This document shows, one piece after another, positions 19,347-28,631 of a DNA stretch of 64,000 nucleotides. The DNA is from Lutibacter sp. A64. Its GTDB lineage: Bacteria; Bacteroidota; Bacteroidia; Flavobacteriales; Flavobacteriaceae. The translations under genes were made by a program, and so were the position numbers. Below the pieces are notes generated by a model. It was not told where the DNA came from. It worked only from the letters and a program-made list of their open reading frames with translations, and ran no database searches. Where the stretch lies: the NCBI RefSeq assembly GCF_022429565.1, contig NZ_CP092487.1, forward strand, positions 1,940,001 to 2,004,000. The letters are read 5' to 3'. Within the stretch, counting starts at the first letter, position 1. The number at the start of each line of letters is the position of its first letter.

Positions 19347-19354
19347 TACATTTG
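19347..19354 (+). promoter_or_regulatory. -7 promoter element before the ECF sigma factor gene
   Basis: TACATTTG matches TAnnTTTG exactly, about 80 bases before the TTG start at 19434. No TTG lies at the ideal distance upstream (one at 19317-19319 is 27 bases away), so only the -7 half is convincing. The 355-base gap 19079-19433 otherwise holds just AT-rich divergent promoter DNA. Confidence 0.45.
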
Positions 19355-19433
19355 TAGTTATTATTAAATACTTTTCAACAAAACTCCTTGTTTATTGAAA
19401 ATAATCTTTACACCAAATTAAATTCAATATTAA

Positions 19434-20030
19434 TTGATAAAGAACGATACAAATAAAGAAGATGCACTTTTAGTAAAGCAATTGTCTAACGGCAATGAAA
19501 GGGCTTTTGAAAAGTTATATCAAAAATATAAAAATGATATTTACGCCTTTAGCTTCAGTTTAGTAAAGTCTAAATCAAATGCTGAAGAAATTCTTCAAGA
19601 TGTTTATCTTAACGTTTGGCAAAATAAACACAAAATAAATCCTGACTTATCTTTCAAATCTTTCATTTTTACCTGCACCCGAAATGCTTGTTTAAACTTT
19701 TTAAAACGTGCTGTAAATGAACAAACAATGAAAGATGCTATTTTTTATAAAATCAACACCTCTAGCAACAGCACAATTTTAGACCATATTATTAATGATG
19801 AATATGAAGTTTTAAGAAAAAAAGCAATAAAAAAATTACCTCCTAAAAGAAAAATTATTTTTAAAATGTCTCGTGAAGAAGGTAAAAGTTACGAAGCTAT
19901 AAGTGCAGAATTAAATATTTCTATTAGCACTGTAAAAAATCAAATGAGCAAAGCTTTAGATTCTATAAGAAACTTTCTACAAGTTAACACAGACTTAACA
20001 TTCTTTATTCTATTATACTTTATTAAATAA
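19434..20030 (+). CDS. ECF RNA polymerase sigma factor (FecI-like)
   Basis: A 198-residue ECF sigma-70 factor. The start is TTG 19434; no ATG occurs in frame until well inside region 2. Region 2 is at about residues 22-90 (AFEKLYQKYKNDIYAFSFSL, EEILQDVYLNVW) and region 4 at about 130-180 (LPPKRKIIFKMSREEGKSYE, then ISISTVKNQMSKALDSIR, the helix-turn-helix). It is followed by a FecR anti-sigma gene and a SusC/SusD set, the standard trans-envelope signalling arrangement in Bacteroidota: the loaded receptor signals through FecR, freeing the sigma factor. Confidence 0.92.
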   Translation: MIKNDTNKEDALLVKQLSNGNERAFEKLYQKYKNDIYAFSFSLVKSKSNAEEILQDVYLNVWQNKHKINPDLSFKSFIFTCTRNACLNFLKRAVNEQTMKDAIFYKINTSSNSTILDHIINDEYEVLRKKAIKKLPPKRKIIFKMSREEGKSYEAISAELNISISTVKNQMSKALDSIRNFLQVNTDLTFFILLYFIK

Positions 20031-20172
20031 ACTAATAAAAGCACATTTAAAAAAGCTTTTAACCACCTAAATCATTACATTTTTCATTTTTTTTTAAAAA
20101 TAATTCATTTTAGAGTAGTACTAAATTTATTTTCAATTGTATTATAGAGGTAAACCATAAACAATTGCTTAA

Positions 20173-21342
20173 ATGCTAAAAGAAAATCGAATAGCGCTAC
20201 TAATAAAAAAATTTGCTAATAATAAATGTAGTGATGCTGAGATTGAAGAACTAATCAGCTTACTTAAACAAAATAAAGTTTCTGAAAGTGATATTGATGT
20301 AGATACTATTCTAGAATCTATAGAAAAACCTGAAGTACTTGATGATAAAAACGCAAAAAAAATTTACTCTAACATTTTAGAATCCAATGCTTTTAGAAAG
20401 AGAAACACCCGTTTTTTAAGCAAAAAAACAGCTAAATTAGCTGCTTATGCTGCTGTTTTTATAGCATTAATTAGTGTAACTATATTTAACAATTACATCC
20501 CTATTACAACTAAAAAACCAAGTCTTAATTCTTTAATAAGTGAAGAAAATGTTACTATAAAACTAACTGACGGAGCAATAGAAGTAGTTACTAAAAACAC
20601 CAAACCTATTGAAAATAAAGAAGGTGAAGTTATTGGCGAAATAAAAAACAATGTACTTACACTTAACAACCAAAAAGAACCAAAAGACACCATTATAAAG
20701 TACAATACTATAAATGTACCTTATGGTAAAACATTTGAATTAAGCCTTGCAGATGGTACTCGTGTTAAAATTAATGCGGGTACCTCCTTAAAATTTCCTA
20801 CAAGTTTCTCAAATGCTAAAAACAGAACTGTGTATTTACAAGGTGAAGCGTTTTTTGAAGTTTCAAAGGATAAAAAACACCCTTTTATTGTAAAAACCGA
20901 AAATTTAGATGTAGAAGTTCTTGGTACAGAATTTAATGTATCTGCTTATAACGAAGATATTAAATCGCAAGTTTTTTTAGTTGAAGGTTCTGTAGAACTT
21001 TCAAAAGAGAATAAAATTAAAGAACCTGTTTTATTAGTTCCTGGTGAACTAGGAAGTTTAAACCAAGCCAATACACAAATTACTGTTGAAGAAGCTTCTT
21101 CATATGCTCACACATCTTGGATGCATGGCGAATTAATTTTAAGAAATGTAAAATTTGAAAACCTTCTTAAAAGGTTAGAAAGACATTTTAACGTAGCTAT
21201 TCAAAATGAAAATACCGAGCTTACTAATAAAATATTCAATGCCAACTTTGGAGACCAATCAATAGAAATGGTTTTTAAATACCTTAAAGAAATACACGAC
21301 ATTGATTATAAAATAGACGAAAACACAATAATAATTAAATAA
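20173..21342 (+). CDS. FecR-family anti-sigma factor
   Basis: A 389-residue inner-membrane protein with an N-terminal cytoplasmic region, one membrane helix at about residues 80-105 (KLAAYAAVFIALISVTIF) and a periplasmic FecR domain. The latter contains NVPYGKTFELSLADGTRVKI and the strand set GEAFFEVSKDKKHPFIV and LGTEFNVSAY. The C-terminal part is DUF4974-like (VKFENLLKRLERHFNVAI). It sits between the ECF sigma factor and the SusC receptor whose STN domain should contact it. Probably holds the neighbouring sigma factor inactive until the receptor is loaded. Confidence 0.92.
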   Translation: MLKENRIALLIKKFANNKCSDAEIEELISLLKQNKVSESDIDVDTILESIEKPEVLDDKNAKKIYSNILESNAFRKRNTRFLSKKTAKLAAYAAVFIALISVTIFNNYIPITTKKPSLNSLISEENVTIKLTDGAIEVVTKNTKPIENKEGEVIGEIKNNVLTLNNQKEPKDTIIKYNTINVPYGKTFELSLADGTRVKINAGTSLKFPTSFSNAKNRTVYLQGEAFFEVSKDKKHPFIVKTENLDVEVLGTEFNVSAYNEDIKSQVFLVEGSVELSKENKIKEPVLLVPGELGSLNQANTQITVEEASSYAHTSWMHGELILRNVKFENLLKRLERHFNVAIQNENTELTNKIFNANFGDQSIEMVFKYLKEIHDIDYKIDENTIIIK

Positions 21343-21381
21343 CATATTAAATGAAACACACGTACTTTTAAAACAAAAAAA

Positions 21382-21405
21382 CGGAAAATACGCCAATATT
21401 TTCCG
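21382..21405 (+). other. Stem-loop in the fecR-susC gap
   Basis: CGGAAAATA and TATTTTCCG form a perfect 9-bp stem around CGCCAA, 40 bases after the FecR stop and 55 before the SusC start. There is no strong T-run after it, so it is more likely a processing or stability hairpin than a full terminator. It may let receptor genes be expressed at a different level from the regulators. Confidence 0.5.
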
Positions 21406-21460
21406 CTTAAAATTAATCTGACCTATAAAAATCGAATTAACCACTAAATTATTTAAATAT

Positions 21461-24400
21461 ATGGAAAAACTTTTCAGTTGCAAAAATAAAGTTCCCACTT
21501 TATTCAAAAAAACAACTCGAGTAAATTTACTTCTTTTTTACTTTTTAACGTTTAGCATTGCTTCAATAGCTGCTACCGAAAATTTACAATCGAAACCTGT
21601 TGATTTTAAGTTAGAAAACGTAACTATTGAAAAATTAATAGATGAAATTGAACTTAAAACAGATTATAGATTTGTTTACATTATAGATGATGTTGATTTA
21701 ACTAGAGTAGTTTCTGTAGAAATCTTAAAAGGCGATTTAAAAACTGCTTTAAACAAGGTGTTTAAAGCAACCAATACAACATTCAACATTATGGATAAGC
21801 AAATTATCCTAAAAAAAAGAACCGAAAATACTCTAAAAGAGCAACAAATAACCATTAAAGGAGCTATTACTACTCAAATGGGTGAGCCTTTCCCTGGAGT
21901 TAACGTATTTGTAAAACGTACAAATATTGGAACTACAAGTGATTTTGATGGAAATTACGCATTAATAGCAATGGCTAATGATACCTTAACATTCCGTTAT
22001 TTAGGGTATAAAACAAAATACATTCCAGTGAACTCTAGAACAATCATTAATGTTCAAATGGAAGAAGATGTTGCTGAATTATCTGAAGTTGTAATTAATG
22101 GTGTTTTTGAACGTAAAGCAGATAGTTATACTGGTTCTACTACTACTATAACAAGTAAAGAATTAAGAAATGCCGGAAGTCAAAATATTTTTCAAGCAAT
22201 TCAAAACATAGATCCTTCAATAGGACTTTTAGATAATTTTGATTTAGGATCAAATCCAAATACCTTACCCGATCTACAAATAAGAGGTACTTCTACTTTT
22301 CCACAAAGCGAAGACACGGGTACTTTTAAAGGAAACTACCTTAAAAACCCAAATCAACCTCTTTTTATTTTAAACGGGTTTGAAGTTTCTATAGAACGTG
22401 TTTTTGATTTAGATTTTAACCGTATAGAGCGTTTAACTATTTTAAAAGATGCTGCTTCTAAAGCCTTATACGGTTCTAAAGCTGCAAATGGTGTTGTAGT
22501 TATTGAAACTAAAAACTTTACTGGTGAAGATGCTTTGGTTACTTATACCACTAGATTAGATTTAGAATTACCAGATTTATCTAGTTACAACCTAACAAAT
22601 TCTTTACAAAAATTAGAAGCTGAAAGAATTGACGGTTTATACACACCTTCGCTAAACGATGCTGACAGTTATGTAGAATTAATGCAATTGTACAATTACA
22701 GATTAAAATTAGCTAAAGAAGGATTGGATACCGATTGGCTTTCTAAACCCTTACAAAATGGAGTTGGTCACCGCCACTCACTTAGTGTAGAACTAGGAAG
22801 CGACGATTTAAAAATACTAGCAAATATAAATTACAAAAAAACAAATGGTGCTATGAAAGGTTCTTCCAGAGAAAACTTTGGTGGAGACTTTACTAGTTAC
22901 TATAGGGTTAAAAATTTAAAATTCCGTAACATCACAAGTATTATTAGTAGTACTTCTGTAGAATCGCCTTACGGAGAATTTAGCGAATACGCCATAATGA
23001 ACCCTTATTGGAGAGCTAAAAACATAGATGGAAGCATTCCTTACTATGCAGAACTAGGAACCAATGGACAGCGTTATACCAACCCGCTTTACAACTCAAC
23101 TTTAGATTCTAAAAACGAATCTGGTTATTTTAACTTTATCAACAACCTGTATTTAGAATGGCAAATAAACCCAACTTTAAAAGCCGTTTCTAGAATTGGT
23201 ATTGATATTAAAAAAAGTAATGCTGATGAATTTTATCCATCAAACCACACCATGTTCGATAGTTACTCGGCAACAGATAAAGACCGTAAAGGTTCGTACC
23301 AAGTAAATAATGGAGAAAGCAGTTACCTATCTGCAGATTTAAACTTACAATATTCAAAAAGCATCAATAAAAATTTCTTCTTTGGTAATGCAGGTCTTAC
23401 AATTAGCGAAAGTAAATATGAAGAAGTTTCTCACTTAGCTGAAGGTTTTCCAAGTAGCAGACTTGATGATATTATTTTTGCTAGAGATTACGCACTAGAT
23501 TCTAGACCTACCGGAATTAGCGGACTGTCTAGAGATATAGGTTTTCTTGCTGTTGGATCTTATAGTTATGATAATAGATTCCTTTCTGATGCAACATTTA
23601 GAACCAGTGCTTCTTCTCAATTTGGTGAAGACAAGCAATGGTCTAACTTTTGGAGTTTAGGTTTAGGTTGGAATGTACACAATGAAAAATTTTTAAACAA
23701 TTCTTCTTTTGTTGAACAATTTAAATTAAGAGCTTCTGTAGGATCTACAGGAAATCAAAATTTTAACGAAAATCAATCTATTATTACCTATGGTTATTAC
23801 TTAGATTCACAATACCAAGGTTTTTCTGGTTCTTATGTACAAAATGCTGGTAATCCAGGCTTACAATGGGAAACTAAACTCGATTACAACGCTGGTTTCG
23901 ATGCTAAATTTAAAAACTTAAGCCTTCGTTTTGATTATTACGAAAGTTATACTGAAAATTTAATAACAGACATTACAATTCCTTATTCAACAGGTTTTAA
24001 TTCCGTTAAAGATAATTTAGGACGTGTTAAAAACAACGGTATAGAATTAAATACTAGCTACCTACTATGGAATAGAGGAAAAGATTTTTTCTCTGTTAAT
24101 TTTGGAATCACTACTAACAACAACAAAATAGTTGAACTTTCTGATGCTATGCAAAGCTTTAATGAAGCTCAAGAAGCAATTGCAGCAGACCGTGGTAATA
24201 ACACTCCAGTACTTAAATACGAAGATGGAATGTCTATGAATGCTATTTGGGCTGTAGAATCTTTAGGAATAGACCCTGCTACTGGTAACGAAATTTACCT
24301 TAAACAAGATGGAAGTACAACCTACGAATGGAGTACAGAAGATTTAGTAGTTGCTGGTAATAGCAGCTCTAAATACAATGGTGTTTTTGGTTTTTCTGGT

Positions 24401-24859
24401 GAATACAAAGGCTTTGGTTTAAGTGTTACGGCTAGATTTTTAGGTGGCGGACAATTATACAACCAAACCTTAGTAGATAAAGTAGAAAATGTTGATATGT
24501 TGTACAATGTAGACGAACGCGTTTTAACAGGTAGATGGCGTTACCCAGGTCAAGAAGCTTTATTTAAACGCTTAGGAACCTATAATGTAGATCCAGATGG
24601 AGACAATGTTTATGTTTCTCTTAACGAAAAAACACGTGCAACTTCTAGATTTGTTCAAGATCGTGATGAATTAGACATAGCTGCCATCAGTTTTTATTAT
24701 GATTTTAATGAAAAAGTATTAGATGCACTAGGCTTTGAACGTCTTAGATTTATGTTCAATATGAATGAAGTACATAAGTTTTCTTCAATAAAAATTGAAA
24801 GAGGAACACTATATCCTTATGCTAGATCAATGTCATTTTCTTTAACAGCAAATTTCTAA
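21461..24859 (+). CDS. SusC/RagA-family TonB-linked outer-membrane receptor with STN domain
   Basis: A 1132-residue receptor. After a signal segment (about 20-40) comes an STN domain (about 45-105; FKLENVTIEKLIDEIELKTD), which marks receptors that signal to FecR. A carboxypeptidase-like Ig domain follows (about 125-205; GEPFPGVNVFVKRTNIGTTS), then a plug domain with the SusC pattern (RIERLTILKDAASKALYGSK, AANGVVVIETK), and a 22-strand-type barrel ending in LTANF. It imports ligand together with the SusD lipoprotein using TonB energy. The next gene starts 10 bases downstream. The ligand is not evident; no polysaccharide-degrading gene is nearby. Confidence 0.95.
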   Translation: MEKLFSCKNKVPTLFKKTTRVNLLLFYFLTFSIASIAATENLQSKPVDFKLENVTIEKLIDEIELKTDYRFVYIIDDVDLTRVVSVEILKGDLKTALNKVFKATNTTFNIMDKQIILKKRTENTLKEQQITIKGAITTQMGEPFPGVNVFVKRTNIGTTSDFDGNYALIAMANDTLTFRYLGYKTKYIPVNSRTIINVQMEEDVAELSEVVINGVFERKADSYTGSTTTITSKELRNAGSQNIFQAIQNIDPSIGLLDNFDLGSNPNTLPDLQIRGTSTFPQSEDTGTFKGNYLKNPNQPLFILNGFEVSIERVFDLDFNRIERLTILKDAASKALYGSKAANGVVVIETKNFTGEDALVTYTTRLDLELPDLSSYNLTNSLQKLEAERIDGLYTPSLNDADSYVELMQLYNYRLKLAKEGLDTDWLSKPLQNGVGHRHSLSVELGSDDLKILANINYKKTNGAMKGSSRENFGGDFTSYYRVKNLKFRNITSIISSTSVESPYGEFSEYAIMNPYWRAKNIDGSIPYYAELGTNGQRYTNPLYNSTLDSKNESGYFNFINNLYLEWQINPTLKAVSRIGIDIKKSNADEFYPSNHTMFDSYSATDKDRKGSYQVNNGESSYLSADLNLQYSKSINKNFFFGNAGLTISESKYEEVSHLAEGFPSSRLDDIIFARDYALDSRPTGISGLSRDIGFLAVGSYSYDNRFLSDATFRTSASSQFGEDKQWSNFWSLGLGWNVHNEKFLNNSSFVEQFKLRASVGSTGNQNFNENQSIITYGYYLDSQYQGFSGSYVQNAGNPGLQWETKLDYNAGFDAKFKNLSLRFDYYESYTENLITDITIPYSTGFNSVKDNLGRVKNNGIELNTSYLLWNRGKDFFSVNFGITTNNNKIVELSDAMQSFNEAQEAIAADRGNNTPVLKYEDGMSMNAIWAVESLGIDPATGNEIYLKQDGSTTYEWSTEDLVVAGNSSSKYNGVFGFSGEYKGFGLSVTARFLGGGQLYNQTLVDKVENVDMLYNVDERVLTGRWRYPGQEALFKRLGTYNVDPDGDNVYVSLNEKTRATSRFVQDRDELDIAAISFYYDFNEKVLDALGFERLRFMFNMNEVHKFSSIKIERGTLYPYARSMSFSLTANF

Positions 24860-24869
24860 AATTAATATT

Positions 24870-26327
24870 ATGAAATATACAAAAACAATAGGATCAATAT
24901 TATTTCTACTACTAATTTTAACTAGTTGTAATAATGATTGGCTTGATGAAACTTCAAGCACACAAATAAGTAGTGATGAACAATTTGAAAATGAAGAAGG
25001 ATTTAAAGATGCCTTAATGGGTGTTTATATTGGTATGACTTCTCCAAATCTTTATGCAAAAGATATGACCTACAATATTGTAGATCTATTAAGTCAACAA
25101 TACACCTCACTACCAACCTTAGCGCAATACGACGAAGTACAACGCTTTGAATATAGAACAGCTGTATCTACAGATCAAATTGATAATTTATGGATCAATT
25201 CGTACAATGTAATAGCCAATATCAACCTAGCTTTAGAATACATAGATAAAAATAAAGGTATTTTAAACAGCATTGATTATTCAATAATTAAAGGTGAACT
25301 TTTAGCATTACGTGTATTTATGCATTTTGATGTAATACGTTTATATGGTTATGGAGATTTAGCAAACAGAGAAAGCTTAAAATCTGAATATACAATACCT
25401 TATGTAACAACTTATGGTAAAGATTTAACAACACAACTTTCATACACAGACACTTTTAATTTAATGGAAAGCGACTTAAATGAAGCCTTAGAACTGTTAA
25501 AAGAAGATCCTAGTTATGCTACAGACAAACCAGATGAATATTATTTAGAAGTTAATAGAAATGGTTTTTATAGCAACCGTGAACAACGTATGAATTATTA
25601 TGCTGCATTGGCATTAAAAGCTCGTTTATTACAATGGCAAGGTAAAAGCCAAGAAGCTGCACTTACTGCAGAAACGGTTATTAACAACTCATTTACAAGT
25701 TTAATAAATCCTGCTACGTATTCAGTTGCTTCAGACCCAATTTTATACCCTGAAGTATTATTTAGCTTAAATGTTGAAGGCTTTGCAGACATTGTAAATA
25801 GATTTTTAGATGCAAGCGATAGTGGTACAAACTACGATGCTTTATACTATACACAATCTAAAGCCAATGAAATTTTTGAAGCGTCTAATGTAAATATCGG
25901 TTTAACAGATATACGTTATAACACGCTTTTAGATACGCAAACAAAAGGATTGGTAAGTATTAAATTATTACAAGACACCAATGCTTATTTAGATCAAATG
26001 CCTTTAATAAAACTTCCTGAAATGTATTACATACTAGCAGAATACAATGCAGAAGTAAATCCAAGTTTGGCGGTTGAATATTTAAACACCGTACGCGAAC
26101 ATAGAGGTATTTTAGAAGCAATTCCTTCAGACATTTCTCAAGAAAATTTAAAAATTGAAATTATGAAAGAATACCGAAAAGAATTTTTAAGCGAAGGACA
26201 GTTATTCTTTTACTACAAAAGAACTGGAGCTACAAACATATTAGATGTATCTGAAACCATAGATCTAAATGACGACATATACGTATTGCCTTACCCAGAC
26301 AACGAATTAGAATTTGGAAATAGATAA
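24870..26327 (+). CDS. SusD/RagB-family surface lipoprotein
   Basis: A 485-residue lipoprotein with lipobox LTSC (Cys20) followed by acidic residues (NNDWLDE), as in surface-exposed Bacteroidota lipoproteins. SusD features are the N-terminal helical region (DEQFENEEGFKDALMGVY), TPR-like helices with YNVIANINLALEYID and LKARLLQWQGKSQEA, and the C-terminal MYYILAEYNAEVNPSLAVEY and EYRKEFLSEGQLFFYYKR. It forms the lid on the SusC barrel. The sequence resembles the RagB-like branch; glycan specificity cannot be inferred. Confidence 0.95.
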   Translation: MKYTKTIGSILFLLLILTSCNNDWLDETSSTQISSDEQFENEEGFKDALMGVYIGMTSPNLYAKDMTYNIVDLLSQQYTSLPTLAQYDEVQRFEYRTAVSTDQIDNLWINSYNVIANINLALEYIDKNKGILNSIDYSIIKGELLALRVFMHFDVIRLYGYGDLANRESLKSEYTIPYVTTYGKDLTTQLSYTDTFNLMESDLNEALELLKEDPSYATDKPDEYYLEVNRNGFYSNREQRMNYYAALALKARLLQWQGKSQEAALTAETVINNSFTSLINPATYSVASDPILYPEVLFSLNVEGFADIVNRFLDASDSGTNYDALYYTQSKANEIFEASNVNIGLTDIRYNTLLDTQTKGLVSIKLLQDTNAYLDQMPLIKLPEMYYILAEYNAEVNPSLAVEYLNTVREHRGILEAIPSDISQENLKIEIMKEYRKEFLSEGQLFFYYKRTGATNILDVSETIDLNDDIYVLPYPDNELEFGNR

Positions 26328-26344
26328 TTTAAAAACATTAAGAT

Positions 26345-27052
26345 ATGAAAAACTATATATTAATTACAATTTTAACCTTACTATTGATACCATTTGTATC
26401 TTGTGAAGAAAATGAAATTGAAGCTTTTAAAGCACTACCTGCTGTAAATTTTGTTAATAGCTCTTTAGATTATTCATTTGTACAAAACACAGATTCAGAA
26501 TATATTGCAGAAATACCAGTACAAATAATAGGTACAGCAACAGATTACGATCGCTATTTTAATGTAGAAGTCTTAAACGACTCTATAACCTCTGCAGATA
26601 CAAGTTTATATGAAATTGTAGAAGGAAAAGTACCTGCTAACGCATTTGAAGGTAGCTTATTTTTAAAAGTAAAAAACGCTGCTAAACTAGATACTACTAG
26701 CGTTAGTGTACACCTTGAAATTGCAGATTCAGAAGATTTTGTAAAAGGAAATGTAGAAACTAAAAACCATACTTTTAAATGGAGTAATACTATAATTATG
26801 CCTGCTTGGACCTATTACAGATATTTTTTCTGTAGAGATGGAAGTACTGCTGCATATAGAGTTTTTATTGCTGCAACAGGTAGAACAAGCTTTACAATAT
26901 CAGATTATAGAGCATTAGGCCCAACAGGAGCAAAAGTTTTAGGAGTACAGTACGGAAACTATATCCGTAATTACAATGCAGAACACCCAGATAGCCCTTT
27001 ATTACACGACGATGGAGCCAAAGCTGGAGAACCTATTGTACCTATTTATTAA
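26345..27052 (+). CDS. DUF4843-like surface lipoprotein
   Basis: A 235-residue lipoprotein, signal MKNYILITILTLLLIPFVSC with Cys20 followed by EENEIE. The mature part starts ALPAVNFVNSSLDYSF and is predicted to be beta-rich, matching the general pattern of DUF4843 proteins that follow SusC/SusD in Bacteroidota. It begins 17 bases after SusD. As I recall, the B. thetaiotaomicron BT2261-BT2264 peptide-loaded SusCD complex carries two extra small lipoproteins of this kind, which suggests an accessory subunit of the transporter. The family label is from memory of pattern and context. Confidence 0.75.
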   Translation: MKNYILITILTLLLIPFVSCEENEIEAFKALPAVNFVNSSLDYSFVQNTDSEYIAEIPVQIIGTATDYDRYFNVEVLNDSITSADTSLYEIVEGKVPANAFEGSLFLKVKNAAKLDTTSVSVHLEIADSEDFVKGNVETKNHTFKWSNTIIMPAWTYYRYFFCRDGSTAAYRVFIAATGRTSFTISDYRALGPTGAKVLGVQYGNYIRNYNAEHPDSPLLHDDGAKAGEPIVPIY

Positions 27053-27070
27053 TAAAAAATTAGTTAAAAT

Positions 27071-28606
27071 ATGAAACATATAAAATATATAATTACAGCA
27101 TTCACTGTTCTAATTCTAGCAGCTTCTTGTCTTGATGACACAAGCTCTTTAGACATTCATACCATAGATGATGTTGTAATAGATACCACAGGCGTTAGCG
27201 CATTCTCTGTGTATCAATTTGATAACCTAATAGTAGAACCTAACTTGTCTTTTGAAGGACTTTCTGAAGAAAATTTATCTTTTAAATGGCAAATTAATAT
27301 CGAACCTAATGATACTTTGTATGATGTAATTGGTACTGAACGCAACTTAAATTACGAAATGAAATTTAAATCAAATGTTTCTGGTGAATTTCATCAATTG
27401 GTATACACCGTTACAGACGAAATCTCTGGATTGGATTATATTATGGCGTGGCCAGTTAAAGTACTTAACAATATAGGTGAAGGAATTGTAGTTGCCGAAA
27501 CAACAGGCAATGGAACTTCAGATATTAGCCATATAATGAGCCCTCAAGTAACCACCGATTATGATGATATTAGTGTAAAACATCAAATTTACTCTTCTAT
27601 TAACGGTGTAAACATAGCGGGCGTAACCAAACAATTACAATATGCAAAAGTATATGGAGTAGATGTAATATTTGGTATTACAGACCAAAGTATTTATAAA
27701 ATTAACACCATAGATTATACTTTTGGCGGAAGCAATGACGATTTATTTTACGCAAGTAAAGATTCCTATACGCCTAAAGCCATAGGTTCTGTATATCAAG
27801 GAAATTTATACATAGACAATGAAGGATTAACCTCTACATATTTAGGTGCTTCTACAAGTTTTGGACTTCCTTTCGATTCAAATTTTACAGTTCCTAGTAT
27901 TATTGCTGCAAACCCAAATAGCAACCCAGCAGTAGTTATTAGTTTTTACGATGAAGTAAACGAACAATTTGTATACCAACCATCAATTACGCAGTTTGGA
28001 GACAATACTATGTATAGTACACCTGCAACAGCGAGCGGTGCATTTACACCTTCTAGTGTTACTAATAAAATAAACTTGGCTGCAGGTGTTAGTACATCAG
28101 GAGAATTTAGCCACGTACTAAAAGATAAAACAACTGGAGATATTGCTTTGTACACGTTTGATGCGGGTGTTTACGTATACCCAAGTCCTACTCCACCAAG
28201 TCCAACTGGTATGTTCAATTTAAGTGATGCTCCTGAAATTTCACAAGCAAATCAATTTGTACTATTAAACAATCAAAAAGTACTGTATTATGCTACAGAT
28301 ACTAAAATCTATGCTGTTTTATACGCTACAGGAACACCTGTTTACGAAGAACGCTATACTGTAGCTGATGCTTCAGAAGCAATAACTACATTGCAAGTGT
28401 ACCAACAAGCAGATTACCCTTTAAGAAGTTCGGGTGACTATTTACCACTAAACAACAACGCTTTACTTATGTCTACGTACGACGGAACTGAAGGACGTGT
28501 TTACATTTTACCTTTAACTAATTTAGGGGTTGGTACTATAGACAGTGCAAACAGTACTGTTTTTGAAGGTTTTAATCGTATTACAGCAATGACAACGCAA
28601 CTCTAA
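27071..28606 (+). CDS. PKD-like family surface lipoprotein
   Basis: A 511-residue lipoprotein, signal MKHIKYIITAFTVLILAASC, Cys20 followed by LDDTSS (acidic surface-export context). The N-terminal half shows two Ig/PKD-like modules (LSFKWQINIEPND, then YTVTDEISGLDYIMAWPVKV). The rest is a repeat-containing beta region that could be a propeller (YGVDVIFGITDQSIYKI, LNNQKVLYYATDTKIYAVLY). It matches the PKD-like lipoproteins that accompany SusC/SusD/DUF4843. It starts 18 bases after the previous gene and is probably another external subunit of the same transporter. Confidence 0.78.
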   Translation: MKHIKYIITAFTVLILAASCLDDTSSLDIHTIDDVVIDTTGVSAFSVYQFDNLIVEPNLSFEGLSEENLSFKWQINIEPNDTLYDVIGTERNLNYEMKFKSNVSGEFHQLVYTVTDEISGLDYIMAWPVKVLNNIGEGIVVAETTGNGTSDISHIMSPQVTTDYDDISVKHQIYSSINGVNIAGVTKQLQYAKVYGVDVIFGITDQSIYKINTIDYTFGGSNDDLFYASKDSYTPKAIGSVYQGNLYIDNEGLTSTYLGASTSFGLPFDSNFTVPSIIAANPNSNPAVVISFYDEVNEQFVYQPSITQFGDNTMYSTPATASGAFTPSSVTNKINLAAGVSTSGEFSHVLKDKTTGDIALYTFDAGVYVYPSPTPPSPTGMFNLSDAPEISQANQFVLLNNQKVLYYATDTKIYAVLYATGTPVYEERYTVADASEAITTLQVYQQADYPLRSSGDYLPLNNNALLMSTYDGTEGRVYILPLTNLGVGTIDSANSTVFEGFNRITAMTTQL

Positions 28607-28631
28607 TAAAGCGAAAACAAAATTACATCGA

